From Bryobacteraceae bacterium (GTDB lineage: Bacteria > Acidobacteriota > Terriglobia > Bryobacterales > Bryobacteraceae), in NCBI GenBank assembly GCA_030041985.1, contig JASIAM010000221.1, positions 17,104-81,103 of the forward strand: a stretch of 64,000 nt of DNA, written 5' to 3'. Numbering within the stretch: position 1 is the first letter of the stretch; each line of letters opens with the position of its first letter. The notes under the pieces are model-generated. The model ran no database searches and was not told the origin of the DNA. It saw nothing but the letters and a program-made list of their open reading frames with translations. This document shows positions 1 to 8,257 of the stretch, piece after piece. The position numbers and the translations under genes were made by a program.

Positions 1-18
1 TCGTCGAAGTGGTGGGCA

Positions 19-3000
19 TTAGATTCGAATAATTACCGTAAGGTCTGAACCTGGATATGTTTGCCCTACCGTGAGAACCGATAGAGTGACTTGCGTCTGT
101 GCGATCAAAGGTGGCAACGAATTTCCAGGAACAGTATTCGATGTCACTTGCCCCGGGGCTATTGTGAGCTGGCAGTAAGCCGAACCGTTGGCATTCAACT
201 GTAACTGAATGGCCGCATCAGCCGGACTACCCAATATCGCGAACACATCGCGAACGGAGTGGGAGCTATCGATCACCAGAGCTGGAACTGCATTCTGATC
301 GACGGCGAGAAAGCCCTGTACCTGGACTGAATATTGGCCACCGTAAAGCGTTCGCAAGCCGTTATCCGCAGTCCCGGTCATACAAACGCTGGCAGTGGGG
401 CTGTTGCCCTGATCATTTGTAACGAATAGTTCAGCGCTGGCGACTCGGACATCCGGAAGCGGCACAGAGTAAGTCCAACTGCCGCTGTAGGGGCTTCCGA
501 AGAATTCCGATGGGAAGGATGTGATGACTGTCATTGATGTAAGCTGATATACCAGAACGCCAGAGTTGTGCGCAGCGGCCAGGCTTCCATCAGCGCCCCG
601 AGTTATTTGATACTGCAGGCCATTGTTGCCGATCCCGGTTACTAGCATGACTTCACTATCTATCTGAATCATGGTGTTAGCCTGAGCCGTGCCCGCGGAA
701 TTTAATGTCAAAGATTGATCAGTGGCGGCCATGTTTGCAGCTAGAGCCAGCGTGGGATCTGTCTGTAACTCATTCCAGTAATAGACAGTGAGAGTTGCCG
801 CCGATATTGTCCGCGTATTCGTGAGGTTAGGAAAGGAGATTCCACTAAGTTGAATTGTCCCGCTTACTTGAGCAGGGTTTATTCCAAATAGAGGTGCTGG
901 AGGAACCGCGGTGTCGGCGACTCCCGACCCGTCGATTTGCCAGCGTGTCACAGTCGCCAGTTGCGGACTGCTCTCGATGTCGTTGACGTTGGCCGATCGC
1001 CCGGTAATCTCGACCACCTCGCCCGCCAGGTTGGGAATCTCAAACTGGACCGGGCTGCTCTTGGTCTGCGCTGCAAAGTGCCATCCTGCTTCCGCGACGA
1101 CAAAGAAACTGGTAGCGTCGGGCACGATACTCCAGGCTGGTGAGACCGTCAGGGTGGTCGCGGTGTTGCCGAGAATCGTCCTTTCGTCTCCGCCATCAGT
1201 GCCGCGTGTGATACGCGCCGTCATGCCGGTGTATGCGTTGACGGCCATTTCTAGGGTTCCGTTCCCGATAGTGGTCGGCGAGAAAACGGTCCCTGCGACT
1301 TCCGGCTGCTCCTCCATCCTCCAGTAGAAGTTCGCGTGATCGAAGTTAGGGTCGGCGGGCGCGATTAATTGTATCGGCAAGCCAGTATCCGTGAATGTGG
1401 TTGCTAAAGTTTGCGCGGTGGCAATGCGGAATAAATTCGCCGGCGTAAGTCCACGATAAATATTAAAGGTGCTTGTATTGGGTGCGAAGCTAAGATCGGA
1501 CAGGGTGACGGTGCTGCCGTTGGCTGAAATAACCGCAGTCACCAGAAAGGACAACACGCCTTCGTTACCCGCACTGTCCTGCCCTGAAACCGCATAATAT
1601 AGTGTTTGCCCTCCTTGGAGTGAGCCGCCCGTCCCTATTGTGCACGCCAGACTCACCAGAGGCGCGGGTGGTCCTTGCCCATTTGGCACAGTAGGGACCG
1701 TAAAACTTACAGTCAGTTCTTCGTCCACCGTACCATCGCTATTGGTTACGGCAGCCTCAGCAATCCCGAACTGCACATTGCCGTTTTGGTCGGTTGTGCT
1801 TCCTAATAGTGGGTTTGGCGTCCCGACGCCCGCGGCCCCCCCGTAGGTATTTCCGGCTGTCGAGGTGGTCTGCCCATTAGTGTCCGCGTACCACTCATCG
1901 TCGTGTATCTGCGCAGAAATCGTGCATGTTCGATAATTTGTTGACGGCGAGATCTTGAGAACACGAAACGGCTGGCGTTGCAGACCTTCCTTAAGGTAAG
2001 TCACCGTAATAATATCGCCGGGCCGGATTCCGAGCGCTTTGATGCTCGTCTGAAACTGGATATAAGTATTTCCTTGGACGGATTTGTCCAGGTTAAATTG
2101 TAGGATTCGGGCAGCTTGGTCGTAGTTGGGCAGTCCCAGAGCCATCAAAGTGGTGGAAACTTCTTGTCCGATGAGTTGGATGTCGTCCGGATCGAATAGG
2201 TCGTAACTATCCTGCTGATAGCTGTTCAAAGCGTCTTGGAACTCAACGCTGAAATCGTTGGGAGTATCGGCAATGCTGCGGGCGGTTATCGTAATGCTCG
2301 GCTCTCCGGTAGGGAGACGCAAGATGTCCGAAAATCCGGAAGAACCGTCTCCGAATTCGTAACTCGGCCAGCCACCATTCAGGGGTTGCGTACTGTTGGA
2401 GTTGGGCATCGGATTCGGCTGTTGCAGAGCGATCGAATTTTCAACCTGTAACTGGAGAATTCCGCCGGGGCCATAGGTCAAATAAAGCCGCGATGCATTC
2501 CGGACGCCGCGCACAAAATCGCCGCCGCTGCGCTTATTTTGTAGAACTACATTGCATTGAAATCTCGGGATTTGAATCGGGTTGCCATTGAGATCGGTGG
2601 AGTTGATCAACTGATCGCAGTAAGCGGCCGTTGCTGCGAAGCTGGTAAAGTCGATTTCGGAGGCGGCCCAACCGCATTGCCGCAACACGTCCAGCAATAT
2701 CCAGGCTGGGTTACTGGAAAACTCGTTATTAAGATAGTTACCATTCGTATCATACGTGGGCACCTGTATGCCCTGGGCTAACACCTGAACGCTGGGCAGT
2801 GAACTACCGGTGCTAATCGAGTTCGGCACGACCACTGCCAGGTAGCCCATGCTCCCGTAGGGATCACCCAGCGGGTTGCCGTTCGAATCGGTGAAATTCA
2901 GGTCGAATCCCCCATCGCGGGTTCCGAGCGTGACCACGTTGTACCAGCCGGTGGCTGTCATGTTCTGTCCGGTTACGCCAAGCGGAATCTCATAACCGTT

Positions 3001-3900
3001 GACCAGCACAGTAAGCACGCCTTGCATGACTCCCATTCCCAGGAGCACTTCCATGCGAGTCAGGTTGCCATCGTTCCGCGCGAAAACTACCGGGGGATAA
3101 TACCACGCAGTGCCGTATAACATTGGGACAAAGTCGTTATAGCGGGCTTGATTTATGGAAACGTTAGACTGAACCGAGCCTTGTCCGTATGACCGGACGG
3201 TGATCACGGCGGGAACAAACTCAATCCCGCCAAACCGGGTCCACATACCTCGCGCCTGGCAGTCGGTCCGAACATATCCGCAGGATGTATAAGCTACACC
3301 GCTGTCGAGACTTCCAGTGCCTCCAGGGACATCCGCAGAGTAACCGCAGCGGTAATACGGGGAATACTGACCTTCAGCACCACCATTGACGGCCTCTGTC
3401 CTCTCGTCCAAAGTGGTTGGGAAATTCCATGGACACCGGCGCTGAATGTGAACTGGCGGCAGCGTCAACCTTTGCAGATTCATGCGGTTGGCGGCGCTCA
3501 AACGGAAAGTGGACTCCTTGATTTGATCGGGCGGATTGCAGATCCCCTGAAAAACGACGATAGGATCGGTGAGGGCCTGGCTGTTTGGTAGGTCGTAGAA
3601 GATAAAACTGACGGTAACCTGGGCGCCTTTGAACCCCCTAGATTGCTCGATTTCAGAGAAATAAGAATCGGCGTTGGCTAATAAAACTACGATCCGCGGG
3701 GCGCCATCTATACCCTGATCAGAAGCCGTTTGTATGTCGAATGAGCTGTGCTGCAAGACCCGGGCGTTATAATTCGTCGTACCAACGGATACTGTGTGCG
3801 TGCACCAATGTTCTTCCTCTCCGTCCGCGAGTAAGCAGTCGAATAGCACCAGCGGCGTATCTGTCAGTTCTTGTTGTTTAAGCTGATAAGGTGCTTGCAT
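19..3900 (-). CDS. Phage tail tip protein: gpL-like 4-Cys domain fused to hub (gpJ-like) region
   Basis: This 1293-residue protein is the last complete gene of the tail cluster and should form the distal tail tip that contacts the cell. Residues about 1-240 resemble lambda gpL / DUF2163-type minor tail proteins: four cysteines (C156, C185, C207, C214) sit in the typical setting ending TDCQARGM..RFGG. In lambda gpL four cysteines hold an iron-sulfur cluster, so the same is inferred here. Residues about 390-700 look like the central hub (gp27/gpJ type). The rest is beta-rich with Ig/FN3-like modules (for example YYAVSGQDSAGNEG and FNIYRG) typical of fibre or adhesin extensions. In many phages the gpL-like and hub parts are separate genes, so this is a fusion. 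Its start overlaps the end of the preceding gene by 23 bases. No NlpC/P60 peptidase gene is seen between them. Function is confident; domain borders are approximate. Confidence 0.85.
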   Translation of the reverse strand: MQAPYQLKQQELTDTPLVLFDCLLADGEEEHWCTHTVSVGTTNYNARVLQHSSFDIQTASDQGIDGAPRIVVLLANADSYFSEIEQSRGFKGAQVTVSFIFYDLPNSQALTDPIVVFQGICNPPDQIKESTFRLSAANRMNLQRLTLPPVHIQRRCPWNFPTTLDERTEAVNGGAEGQYSPYYRCGYSADVPGGTGSLDSGVAYTSCGYVRTDCQARGMWTRFGGIEFVPAVITVRSYGQGSVQSNVSINQARYNDFVPMLYGTAWYYPPVVFARNDGNLTRMEVLLGMGVMQGVLTVLVNGYEIPLGVTGQNMTATGWYNVVTLGTRDGGFDLNFTDSNGNPLGDPYGSMGYLAVVVPNSISTGSSLPSVQVLAQGIQVPTYDTNGNYLNNEFSSNPAWILLDVLRQCGWAASEIDFTSFAATAAYCDQLINSTDLNGNPIQIPRFQCNVVLQNKRSGGDFVRGVRNASRLYLTYGPGGILQLQVENSIALQQPNPMPNSNSTQPLNGGWPSYEFGDGSSGFSDILRLPTGEPSITITARSIADTPNDFSVEFQDALNSYQQDSYDLFDPDDIQLIGQEVSTTLMALGLPNYDQAARILQFNLDKSVQGNTYIQFQTSIKALGIRPGDIITVTYLKEGLQRQPFRVLKISPSTNYRTCTISAQIHDDEWYADTNGQTTSTAGNTYGGAAGVGTPNPLLGSTTDQNGNVQFGIAEAAVTNSDGTVDEELTVSFTVPTVPNGQGPPAPLVSLACTIGTGGSLQGGQTLYYAVSGQDSAGNEGVLSFLVTAVISANGSTVTLSDLSFAPNTSTFNIYRGLTPANLFRIATAQTLATTFTDTGLPIQLIAPADPNFDHANFYWRMEEQPEVAGTVFSPTTIGNGTLEMAVNAYTGMTARITRGTDGGDERTILGNTATTLTVSPAWSIVPDATSFFVVAEAGWHFAAQTKSSPVQFEIPNLAGEVVEITGRSANVNDIESSPQLATVTRWQIDGSGVADTAVPPAPLFGINPAQVSGTIQLSGISFPNLTNTRTISAATLTVYYWNELQTDPTLALAANMAATDQSLTLNSAGTAQANTMIQIDSEVMLVTGIGNNGLQYQITRGADGSLAAAHNSGVLVYQLTSMTVITSFPSEFFGSPYSGSWTYSVPLPDVRVASAELFVTNDQGNSPTASVCMTGTADNGLRTLYGGQYSVQVQGFLAVDQNAVPALVIDSSHSVRDVFAILGSPADAAIQLQLNANGSAYCQLTIAPGQVTSNTVPGNSLPPLIAQTQVTLSVLTVGQTYPGSDLTVIIRI

Positions 3901-4666
3901 AAAAGATATTCACGGTAACGGCGTTGTGGTTTACGTCCGTGCTGGTAAACGCCAATCCGCGATCCTGAAAATATGCGGTTGCGTACAGGCCGCCTGTGGT
4001 ACTGGGCTTATAAACCGAAGCGGCCGGCTGGACTTCTACCTGCATCCCAAAGACGTTTAGTGAAATGCCGGGCGGTACCTGCAATCCAAATGCAATCGAG
4101 TCCGAAGATGCGTCTCCCTGGCCGGTAATCGAGATTCGGGTCCAGATATTAGGGACACTGGCAGCGCTCTGCTGAGTTCCTAGAAGCAATGTCGCGGTTG
4201 CGGGTATAGATGACTGTACATAGACACTGAGGCAGTATGTGTACCATCCGGGGGCGTTTAGCGTTTGGTGAATTCCCTGAGGGGCCTCCCCCGAATTGCT
4301 CAGGGTCCACCCATTGGTGTCGCCGGTTGGGTCCTTCAAGCCTCCCGTCAGGGCGAGGAACGGATCAGCGGTCCACACGTCATTGGTTAATTGGTCGCTC
4401 CAGGCGAGGAGGTTCGCTGTCGGATCGAGAAAGGTAAAGACATTCAAACTTCCCTCAGCCGCCAGATAGAATTGCTGCAAGCTGGCGGCCTCGGCGTCCG
4501 ATAGGCCTTCGTATTGTAGTCGCCACTGGATTGTTTCACCTGCAGGATCTGCCAGCTTGATCACTGTCATATCTGACAATGTATTGACGACCGTTCGCGT
4601 ACGTCTCCGTTTAAGCACCGGAAATTGTGTCAAGGCTCCACTTGTCAACTGGGGGTACACGAGCAT
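3878..4666 (-). CDS. Distal tail protein (DUF2460/gp12-like) carrying a carbohydrate-binding-type insert
   Basis: The 262-residue product starts like its 119-residue neighbour downstream in the map (YPQLTSGALTQFPVLK versus FPTLKTGAVAQYPATK) and shares the pattern W-R-L...L...F....G....F.F.DP, so the two are paralogues. The pattern resembles distal tail proteins of the DUF2460 / GTA gp12 group; that assignment is from recall. Between about residues 85 and 215 it carries extra beta-rich sequence (WSDQLTNDVW...DPTGDTNGWTLS...YCLSVYVQSS...IWTRISITG) of the jelly-roll, carbohydrate-binding kind often inserted into phage tail proteins. The last 40 residues (YFQDRGLAFTSTDVN...) return to the tail-protein fold. 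It probably surrounds the tail tip and may bind surface sugar. Confidence 0.75.
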   Translation of the reverse strand: MLVYPQLTSGALTQFPVLKRRRTRTVVNTLSDMTVIKLADPAGETIQWRLQYEGLSDAEAASLQQFYLAAEGSLNVFTFLDPTANLLAWSDQLTNDVWTADPFLALTGGLKDPTGDTNGWTLSNSGEAPQGIHQTLNAPGWYTYCLSVYVQSSIPATATLLLGTQQSAASVPNIWTRISITGQGDASSDSIAFGLQVPPGISLNVFGMQVEVQPAASVYKPSTTGGLYATAYFQDRGLAFTSTDVNHNAVTVNIFYASTLSA

Positions 4667-4675
4667 GCCTAAGCC

Positions 4676-5035
4676 TCAGCCCCCATTTTGAATTACTGTC
4701 AGGGAAGTCGTACCCCTCATTTCGGCTAAAGAGATCATATCCATTTGGTCACTCGCCAGACTGCAGTTCTGGTACACTTGACCAGTCCAGGGGTCGGTAA
4801 ATGCGAAACTGCCGAAGGCGCCCTGGTTTTGCTGGAAGAAGGCCTCGAGCGCCGCCATTTCTCCTTCGTCCAATAGGTCAAGGCGGATTACCCAGGTGTA
4901 TAGTGGACCTGAGCAATCCCGATATCTTTGGTCAGTTCCATCGATGAAGTGCAAAATCTGCTGCTGAAAACGGAACACTTTGGTTGCAGGATATTGCGCA
5001 ACCGCTCCAGTTTTAAGCGTTGGGAAGCTGCTCAT
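4676..5035 (-). CDS. Distal tail protein, short paralogue (DUF2460/gp12-like)
   Basis: This 119-residue protein lacks a signal peptide or membrane segment. It holds the basic fold shared with the next gene: an N-terminal FPTLKTGAVAQYPATK stretch, a W-V-I-R-L strand, then LLDEGEMAALEAFFQQNQG and FAFTDPWTG. It follows the tape measure gene with an ATGA overlap (stop of the tape measure gene precedes on the complementary reading, 5032-5035) and precedes its larger paralogue by 9 bases, which is where distal tail components are found in siphophages and gene transfer agents. It is likely one of the proteins joining tail tube and tail tip. The family name is an inference from the conserved pattern. 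Confidence 0.7.
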   Translation of the reverse strand: MSSFPTLKTGAVAQYPATKVFRFQQQILHFIDGTDQRYRDCSGPLYTWVIRLDLLDEGEMAALEAFFQQNQGAFGSFAFTDPWTGQVYQNCSLASDQMDMISLAEMRGTTSLTVIQNGG

Positions 5036-5898
5036 TGTAAATCGTTCACCACATCGTTAATCGGGCTGGAAGTCAACATGGCCTGGCGCACAGCTTGTGC
5101 TATATCGTTGCTACGATCCAGGAAAGATTGCGAGTCTAGTGCTTGTATGGTGACGTTGATTGGCGCTCCCGCGCTGCTCCCACTGCCGCTTGTCCCCGCA
5201 GTGCTAAGTGAACTGGATTGCGAGGCGGCAGTAGTCGTGGTATCGCTGTACAGTCTGGGCATCCCATATTGGTCATAGTCAGCATCCTCAACGCCGCCCG
5301 GCGTGTCAGCGCCGGTGAAGTACAGTTGGTCAGGCTTAACGTATTTTTCCAATGGAGGCGGCTGTGACGATCCTCCTCCAAACAGGCCTATCAGACCGCT
5401 TACTAACGGGATCATTCCTAGTCCGCCACCGAGCGCCGAAGAAACCAGAGACAGGATCGAGCTACCCCCACTCGAACCGCTCGAACCATCCGAACCGCTC
5501 TGTTCGACGGCTATCGTTGTCGGTTCGGCATTCAATCGGTTGCCAGCTTCAGCCGACATGTTGATCACACTCGGCTCGCTCGTGCCGGCGCTGCTCTCCG
5601 GAAAACCACCTACTGAACCTCCACTACCACTTGTGGTTTGTCCAGCACCTTCCTGACTCACACTCAATCCGCTGATGAGCGCGTCCAGCCCTTGAGCCAT
5701 ACCAGCGCTGCTGCTCGGCCCACTCATTCCCTGATCCGAGCTCAAGCCGCTCATCAATGCACTTAGCCCTTCATTCGTATTACCGCTAATGGCCGGTGCA
5801 TTGAACCCAGATTCTAAAGTGGGATCAGTACTTCGATACTGTTGGCTCGATAATGCCTGAATAATATCAAACAGCATTCCTTGTTCGTCGTTCGCCAT
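5032..5898 (-). CDS. Short tape measure-like tail protein
   Basis: The 288-residue product is rich in Ser, Gly, Thr and Ala, with repeated segments of the type GLSALMSGLSSDQGM / GLDALISGLSVSQEG and a hydrophobic stretch at about residues 148-175 (ILSLVSSALGGGLGMIPLVSGLIGLFGG). Its C-terminus (INVTIQALDSQSFLDRSNDIAQAVRQAML) matches the ending typical of tape measure proteins, and it directly follows the frameshifted tail chaperone genes, the classical place of the tape measure. At about 1.5 angstrom per residue this would specify a tail of only about 40 nm or less, far shorter than usual siphophages. It could instead be a tape measure that has been trimmed to its ends; the reading frame is intact. 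Confidence 0.7.
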   Translation of the reverse strand: MANDEQGMLFDIIQALSSQQYRSTDPTLESGFNAPAISGNTNEGLSALMSGLSSDQGMSGPSSSAGMAQGLDALISGLSVSQEGAGQTTSGSGGSVGGFPESSAGTSEPSVINMSAEAGNRLNAEPTTIAVEQSGSDGSSGSSGGSSILSLVSSALGGGLGMIPLVSGLIGLFGGGSSQPPPLEKYVKPDQLYFTGADTPGGVEDADYDQYGMPRLYSDTTTTAASQSSSLSTAGTSGSGSSAGAPINVTIQALDSQSFLDRSNDIAQAVRQAMLTSSPINDVVNDLQ

Positions 5899-6217
5899 CT
5901 CGTATCTCTATAGCCAACTCATGTTCCAACAGGACAAAAGCGTCAGCCTGTCGAGCCGTTAGTTCACCAAGATCCATGCGGCCGAACCGCCGGCGAAACG
6001 AGAATTCCTCCAGCAAGCTTGCGCTCTCGGCTGATATATAGGATTTCGGGCACGTCCCCAACACTACATGCTTCCGGGCCCAGACTGGTGGACTCTCCGA
6101 TTGCTCGCCCAAGCCGAGCCATCCACACCGCCGCTTTTGTTCCAGGCCGGACTTACGGCAGATGTCGCACCTCCAACCGGCCTGGTTAGAAAACTGAAAA
6201 TGGAAAGCGACAATCAG
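5867..6217 (-). CDS. Tail assembly chaperone, T-like extension reached by -1 frameshift
   Basis: From the slippery site at 6217-6223 the -1 frame is open for 116 codons without a stop and then overlaps the tape measure start by 32 bases. As an independent frame the only starts are non-ATG, which fits translation by frameshifting from the upstream chaperone gene. The extension begins with a cluster WRCDICRKSGLEQKRRCGW and a later TCPK, giving a possible four-cysteine metal site (residues 138, 141, 152 and 177 of the fused 237-residue product), then a helical region LGELTARQADAFVLLEHELA. In lambda the equivalent gpGT binds the tape measure while gpG coats it. The arrangement here is the same; metal binding is inference. 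Confidence 0.7.
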   Translation of the reverse strand: MIVAFHFQFSNQAGWRCDICRKSGLEQKRRCGWLGLGEQSESPPVWARKHVVLGTCPKSYISAESASLLEEFSFRRRFGRMDLGELTARQADAFVLLEHELAIEIRDGERRTRNAV

Positions 6218-6579
6218 TTTTTTCGTTCGGTTGAGTTGAGACCCGTCTGCGCTCGAACCGCCTCAAGCGCCTCCCGGAAAAGATCCTCGGGACCATGATC
6301 GGTCAAGAGTTCCGGCGTCGCCTCCACGCCATCCACTGTCAGCCCTTCGATCGACTTCAATCCCCACGTTAAATAGACACGATTGATTTGGGCCTCCAGC
6401 AAAGCGGCATCCATTTTGTCACCAGGGTCCTCGCCTGCTCTCAGAAATTCCTGCTTTCTGGCCAACTCTCTGATACGCGACATCAGTTCAGCACGCCTGC
6501 CGTAGGACATTTTGTGGACAGTGAATGTCACGCCCGGCGTGATTTGCGATTCGATCACAGCAACGCTTTCGTAAGTCAT
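6214..6579 (-). CDS. Tail assembly chaperone (G-like), 0-frame product
   Basis: The 121-residue, mostly helical protein (MTYESVAVIESQITPGVTFTVHKMSYGRRAEL...) sits between the tail tube and tape measure genes, the position of lambda G. It contains the usual beta start followed by helices and a Thr/Leu-rich middle (VYLTWGLKSIEGLTVDG). Its last codons are CGA AAA AAC TGA, which form a canonical slippery heptamer directly before the stop, so most ribosomes should make this short form and a minority the longer GT-type form. It starts 2 bases after the end of the tail tube gene. Confidence 0.75.
   Translation of the reverse strand: MTYESVAVIESQITPGVTFTVHKMSYGRRAELMSRIRELARKQEFLRAGEDPGDKMDAALLEAQINRVYLTWGLKSIEGLTVDGVEATPELLTDHGPEDLFREALEAVRAQTGLNSTERKN
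6217..6223 (-). promoter_or_regulatory. Programmed -1 ribosomal frameshift site (A AAA AAC)
   Basis: Read on the minus strand in the chaperone frame, the heptamer is A-AAA-AAC followed immediately by TGA. This is the X-XXY-YYZ class of -1 sites, and re-reading from the final C gives a continuous frame into the T-like extension. It stands in the usual place of the tail chaperone frameshift. No pseudoknot was modelled. Confidence 0.75.
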
Positions 6580-6581
6580 GG

Positions 6582-7754
6582 TTATCCGAATGCTATCGAC
6601 ACCTCGTTATCAATCGTGCCTTGCGCTCGAGATGTGCGAAACTTCCACTGCAAACGGTTCGAACTATCGTCGAACTCCGGAACCTGCGGAATCACGCTGT
6701 TCATGTTCACGGCAAAAGTCAGTCCTGCGGTCTGCCCTAACTGAAACATTAGTGTCACCGGTGATTGCTGGCGGGCCGCTTGATAAAGTCCTTGGGTCGC
6801 TGAGTCGGTCAGTCCGTATAAGCTAAAAGTGGCAGAGACAGTTCGTGGCCCGGGAGCAATGGCTCGGGGCAAGCTCGAGCCGAATTCGCTCATCCGGGCG
6901 TCCAAGGAGTTTTTCAATTGAACCGACGCGCTGGTAATAGTAAAAAACTGTGCCGGAGATGTCCCCAACCAGGCTTCACCCAGGTTCCCGGGCACAATAG
7001 TGTAGTCAAAAGCGCCTAGCTGTGGCTCGGCGGGGAAGCTTTGTAGTTGTTCGGGGCCCCCGCCCGCGAAGCTACTCGTGTCAAGCACATCCTGGGCCAT
7101 ACCCTGGAACTGAAATTCGTGAAAATCACCATTCACCAGGATATTCATCTGATCCACCGCAGCGCCACTTAAGAGCCGCTGAACCGCAGTCGATGGATCC
7201 CAGTAGTCAAAGATGCTGACGCTAGGTAACTCGTTAGAGGGCGTGTACGTCACAGTGGGACCAGTCATTGCGCCTGTGCCTGGAGTCACCGTGAGGGGGG
7301 CATTGAGTTGCACAGTCTCACTGTTAACGATAGCCGTCACAAATCGGACGTCACCGCCTGATGAAATGGCTTGTCCGACACTGAGACCGTGCGGCCCAGT
7401 GAACGTTAACTGGCCGGTGTTATTTGCGGAACTCACGGTTCCCCCGCCGTACTGCAGTGGAGTCCCACCGAGCGCGGCTTGGAAAAGTGGCCCATACGCC
7501 GGTCCAGTCGATGGCTGCCAGCTAGTCAAATAGGTTTGCAGTCCGAAGTTAGTTCGGCGCTGTCCGCCTGATGGCAGCCCAACGAACGTTCGGCTTCCAG
7601 TCTTATCTTTTCGTTGTGTTACTTCGAGTTGATTCTGAACAGTCAGCTTCAAAGCCGGAATCCGGTTGCTGGCTGAAATCGTCGGCACGACTCCATATGC
7701 GCTTTCGAGCGCTGTGTAGAATCGGTTCGCATTCGAGGAGACGTAAGATGCCAT
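6582..7754 (-). CDS. Major tail tube protein with inserted beta domain
   Basis: The 390-residue protein begins MASYVSSNANRFYTALESAYG and has the alternating beta-strand character of tail tube subunits, with a conserved start region (FVGLPSGGQRRTNFGLQTYL) and a C-terminal strand pair (LTFAVNMNSVIPQVPEFDDSSNRLQWKF). Residues about 100-170 (GQLTFTGPHGLSVGQAISSGG..RFVTAIVNSETVQLNAP) look like a separate beta domain inserted in the tube fold; it would decorate the outer tail surface. It lies between the tail terminator and tail chaperone genes with gaps of only 2 bases on both sides. The assignment rests on order and composition, with sequence motifs as secondary support. Confidence 0.75.
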   Translation of the reverse strand: MASYVSSNANRFYTALESAYGVVPTISASNRIPALKLTVQNQLEVTQRKDKTGSRTFVGLPSGGQRRTNFGLQTYLTSWQPSTGPAYGPLFQAALGGTPLQYGGGTVSSANNTGQLTFTGPHGLSVGQAISSGGDVRFVTAIVNSETVQLNAPLTVTPGTGAMTGPTVTYTPSNELPSVSIFDYWDPSTAVQRLLSGAAVDQMNILVNGDFHEFQFQGMAQDVLDTSSFAGGGPEQLQSFPAEPQLGAFDYTIVPGNLGEAWLGTSPAQFFTITSASVQLKNSLDARMSEFGSSLPRAIAPGPRTVSATFSLYGLTDSATQGLYQAARQQSPVTLMFQLGQTAGLTFAVNMNSVIPQVPEFDDSSNRLQWKFRTSRAQGTIDNEVSIAFG

Positions 7755-7756
7755 GG

Positions 7757-8257
7757 TTAACTAATGCTCACTTCGATTTGAAATGTTATCTTTGCTGTCT
7801 GCAAAAAGTTTCTGCCGCCATGTTTAACAGGGCCTACGGCTACACTATATCCACCAGAGTAGTACAGGCCGTTGCCCCAATCGCCGCGCTCGCCATCCAA
7901 CACTTGAGTTACTGAGTCGGCATACAGCTCTAACGTGTTCTGGATTCCATCCAGCCGGTCCTGGGAGTGCCGTACCTCAATGGCCATCTGTATGTTACCG
8001 GAAAACGTTCGGAATTTCTCCGTCAGCGTGTTCGCGAGTTTTTCGCAGTACACATATACCGACGGGTATGTGGTGGTTTTGCTGCGTTCGGCAAGTTCTG
8101 AGGACACGTTCTGCCCATAAATCTGTCCGGCGTCAATCGGAAATGCGAGCGAGCTGTCAGGCGCGCTCAACGATCCCAAGTTGGCGTTCATGCCATTAGG
8201 CCCACCAATCAACCCTATTACAGTTGTGGTGGCCGTGCTCCCAATGGTATTCATCAT
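7757..8257 (-). CDS. Tail terminator / head-tail joining protein
   Basis: The frame is open further upstream, but a GGAGAGG sequence just ahead of the paired ATGs at 8257 and 8254 and the ATGA overlap with the preceding gene favour a 165-166-residue product beginning MMNTIGSTATTTVIGLIGG. It contains YVYCEKLANTLTEKFRTFSGNIQMAIEVRHSQDRLDG, a pattern seen in tail terminators that cap the tube and join it to the head, and ends with a beta hairpin region. It has no transmembrane segment. The position between connector and tail tube supports the call; the choice between the two ATGs is open. Confidence 0.65.
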   Translation of the reverse strand: MMNTIGSTATTTVIGLIGGPNGMNANLGSLSAPDSSLAFPIDAGQIYGQNVSSELAERSKTTTYPSVYVYCEKLANTLTEKFRTFSGNIQMAIEVRHSQDRLDGIQNTLELYADSVTQVLDGERGDWGNGLYYSGGYSVAVGPVKHGGRNFLQTAKITFQIEVSIS

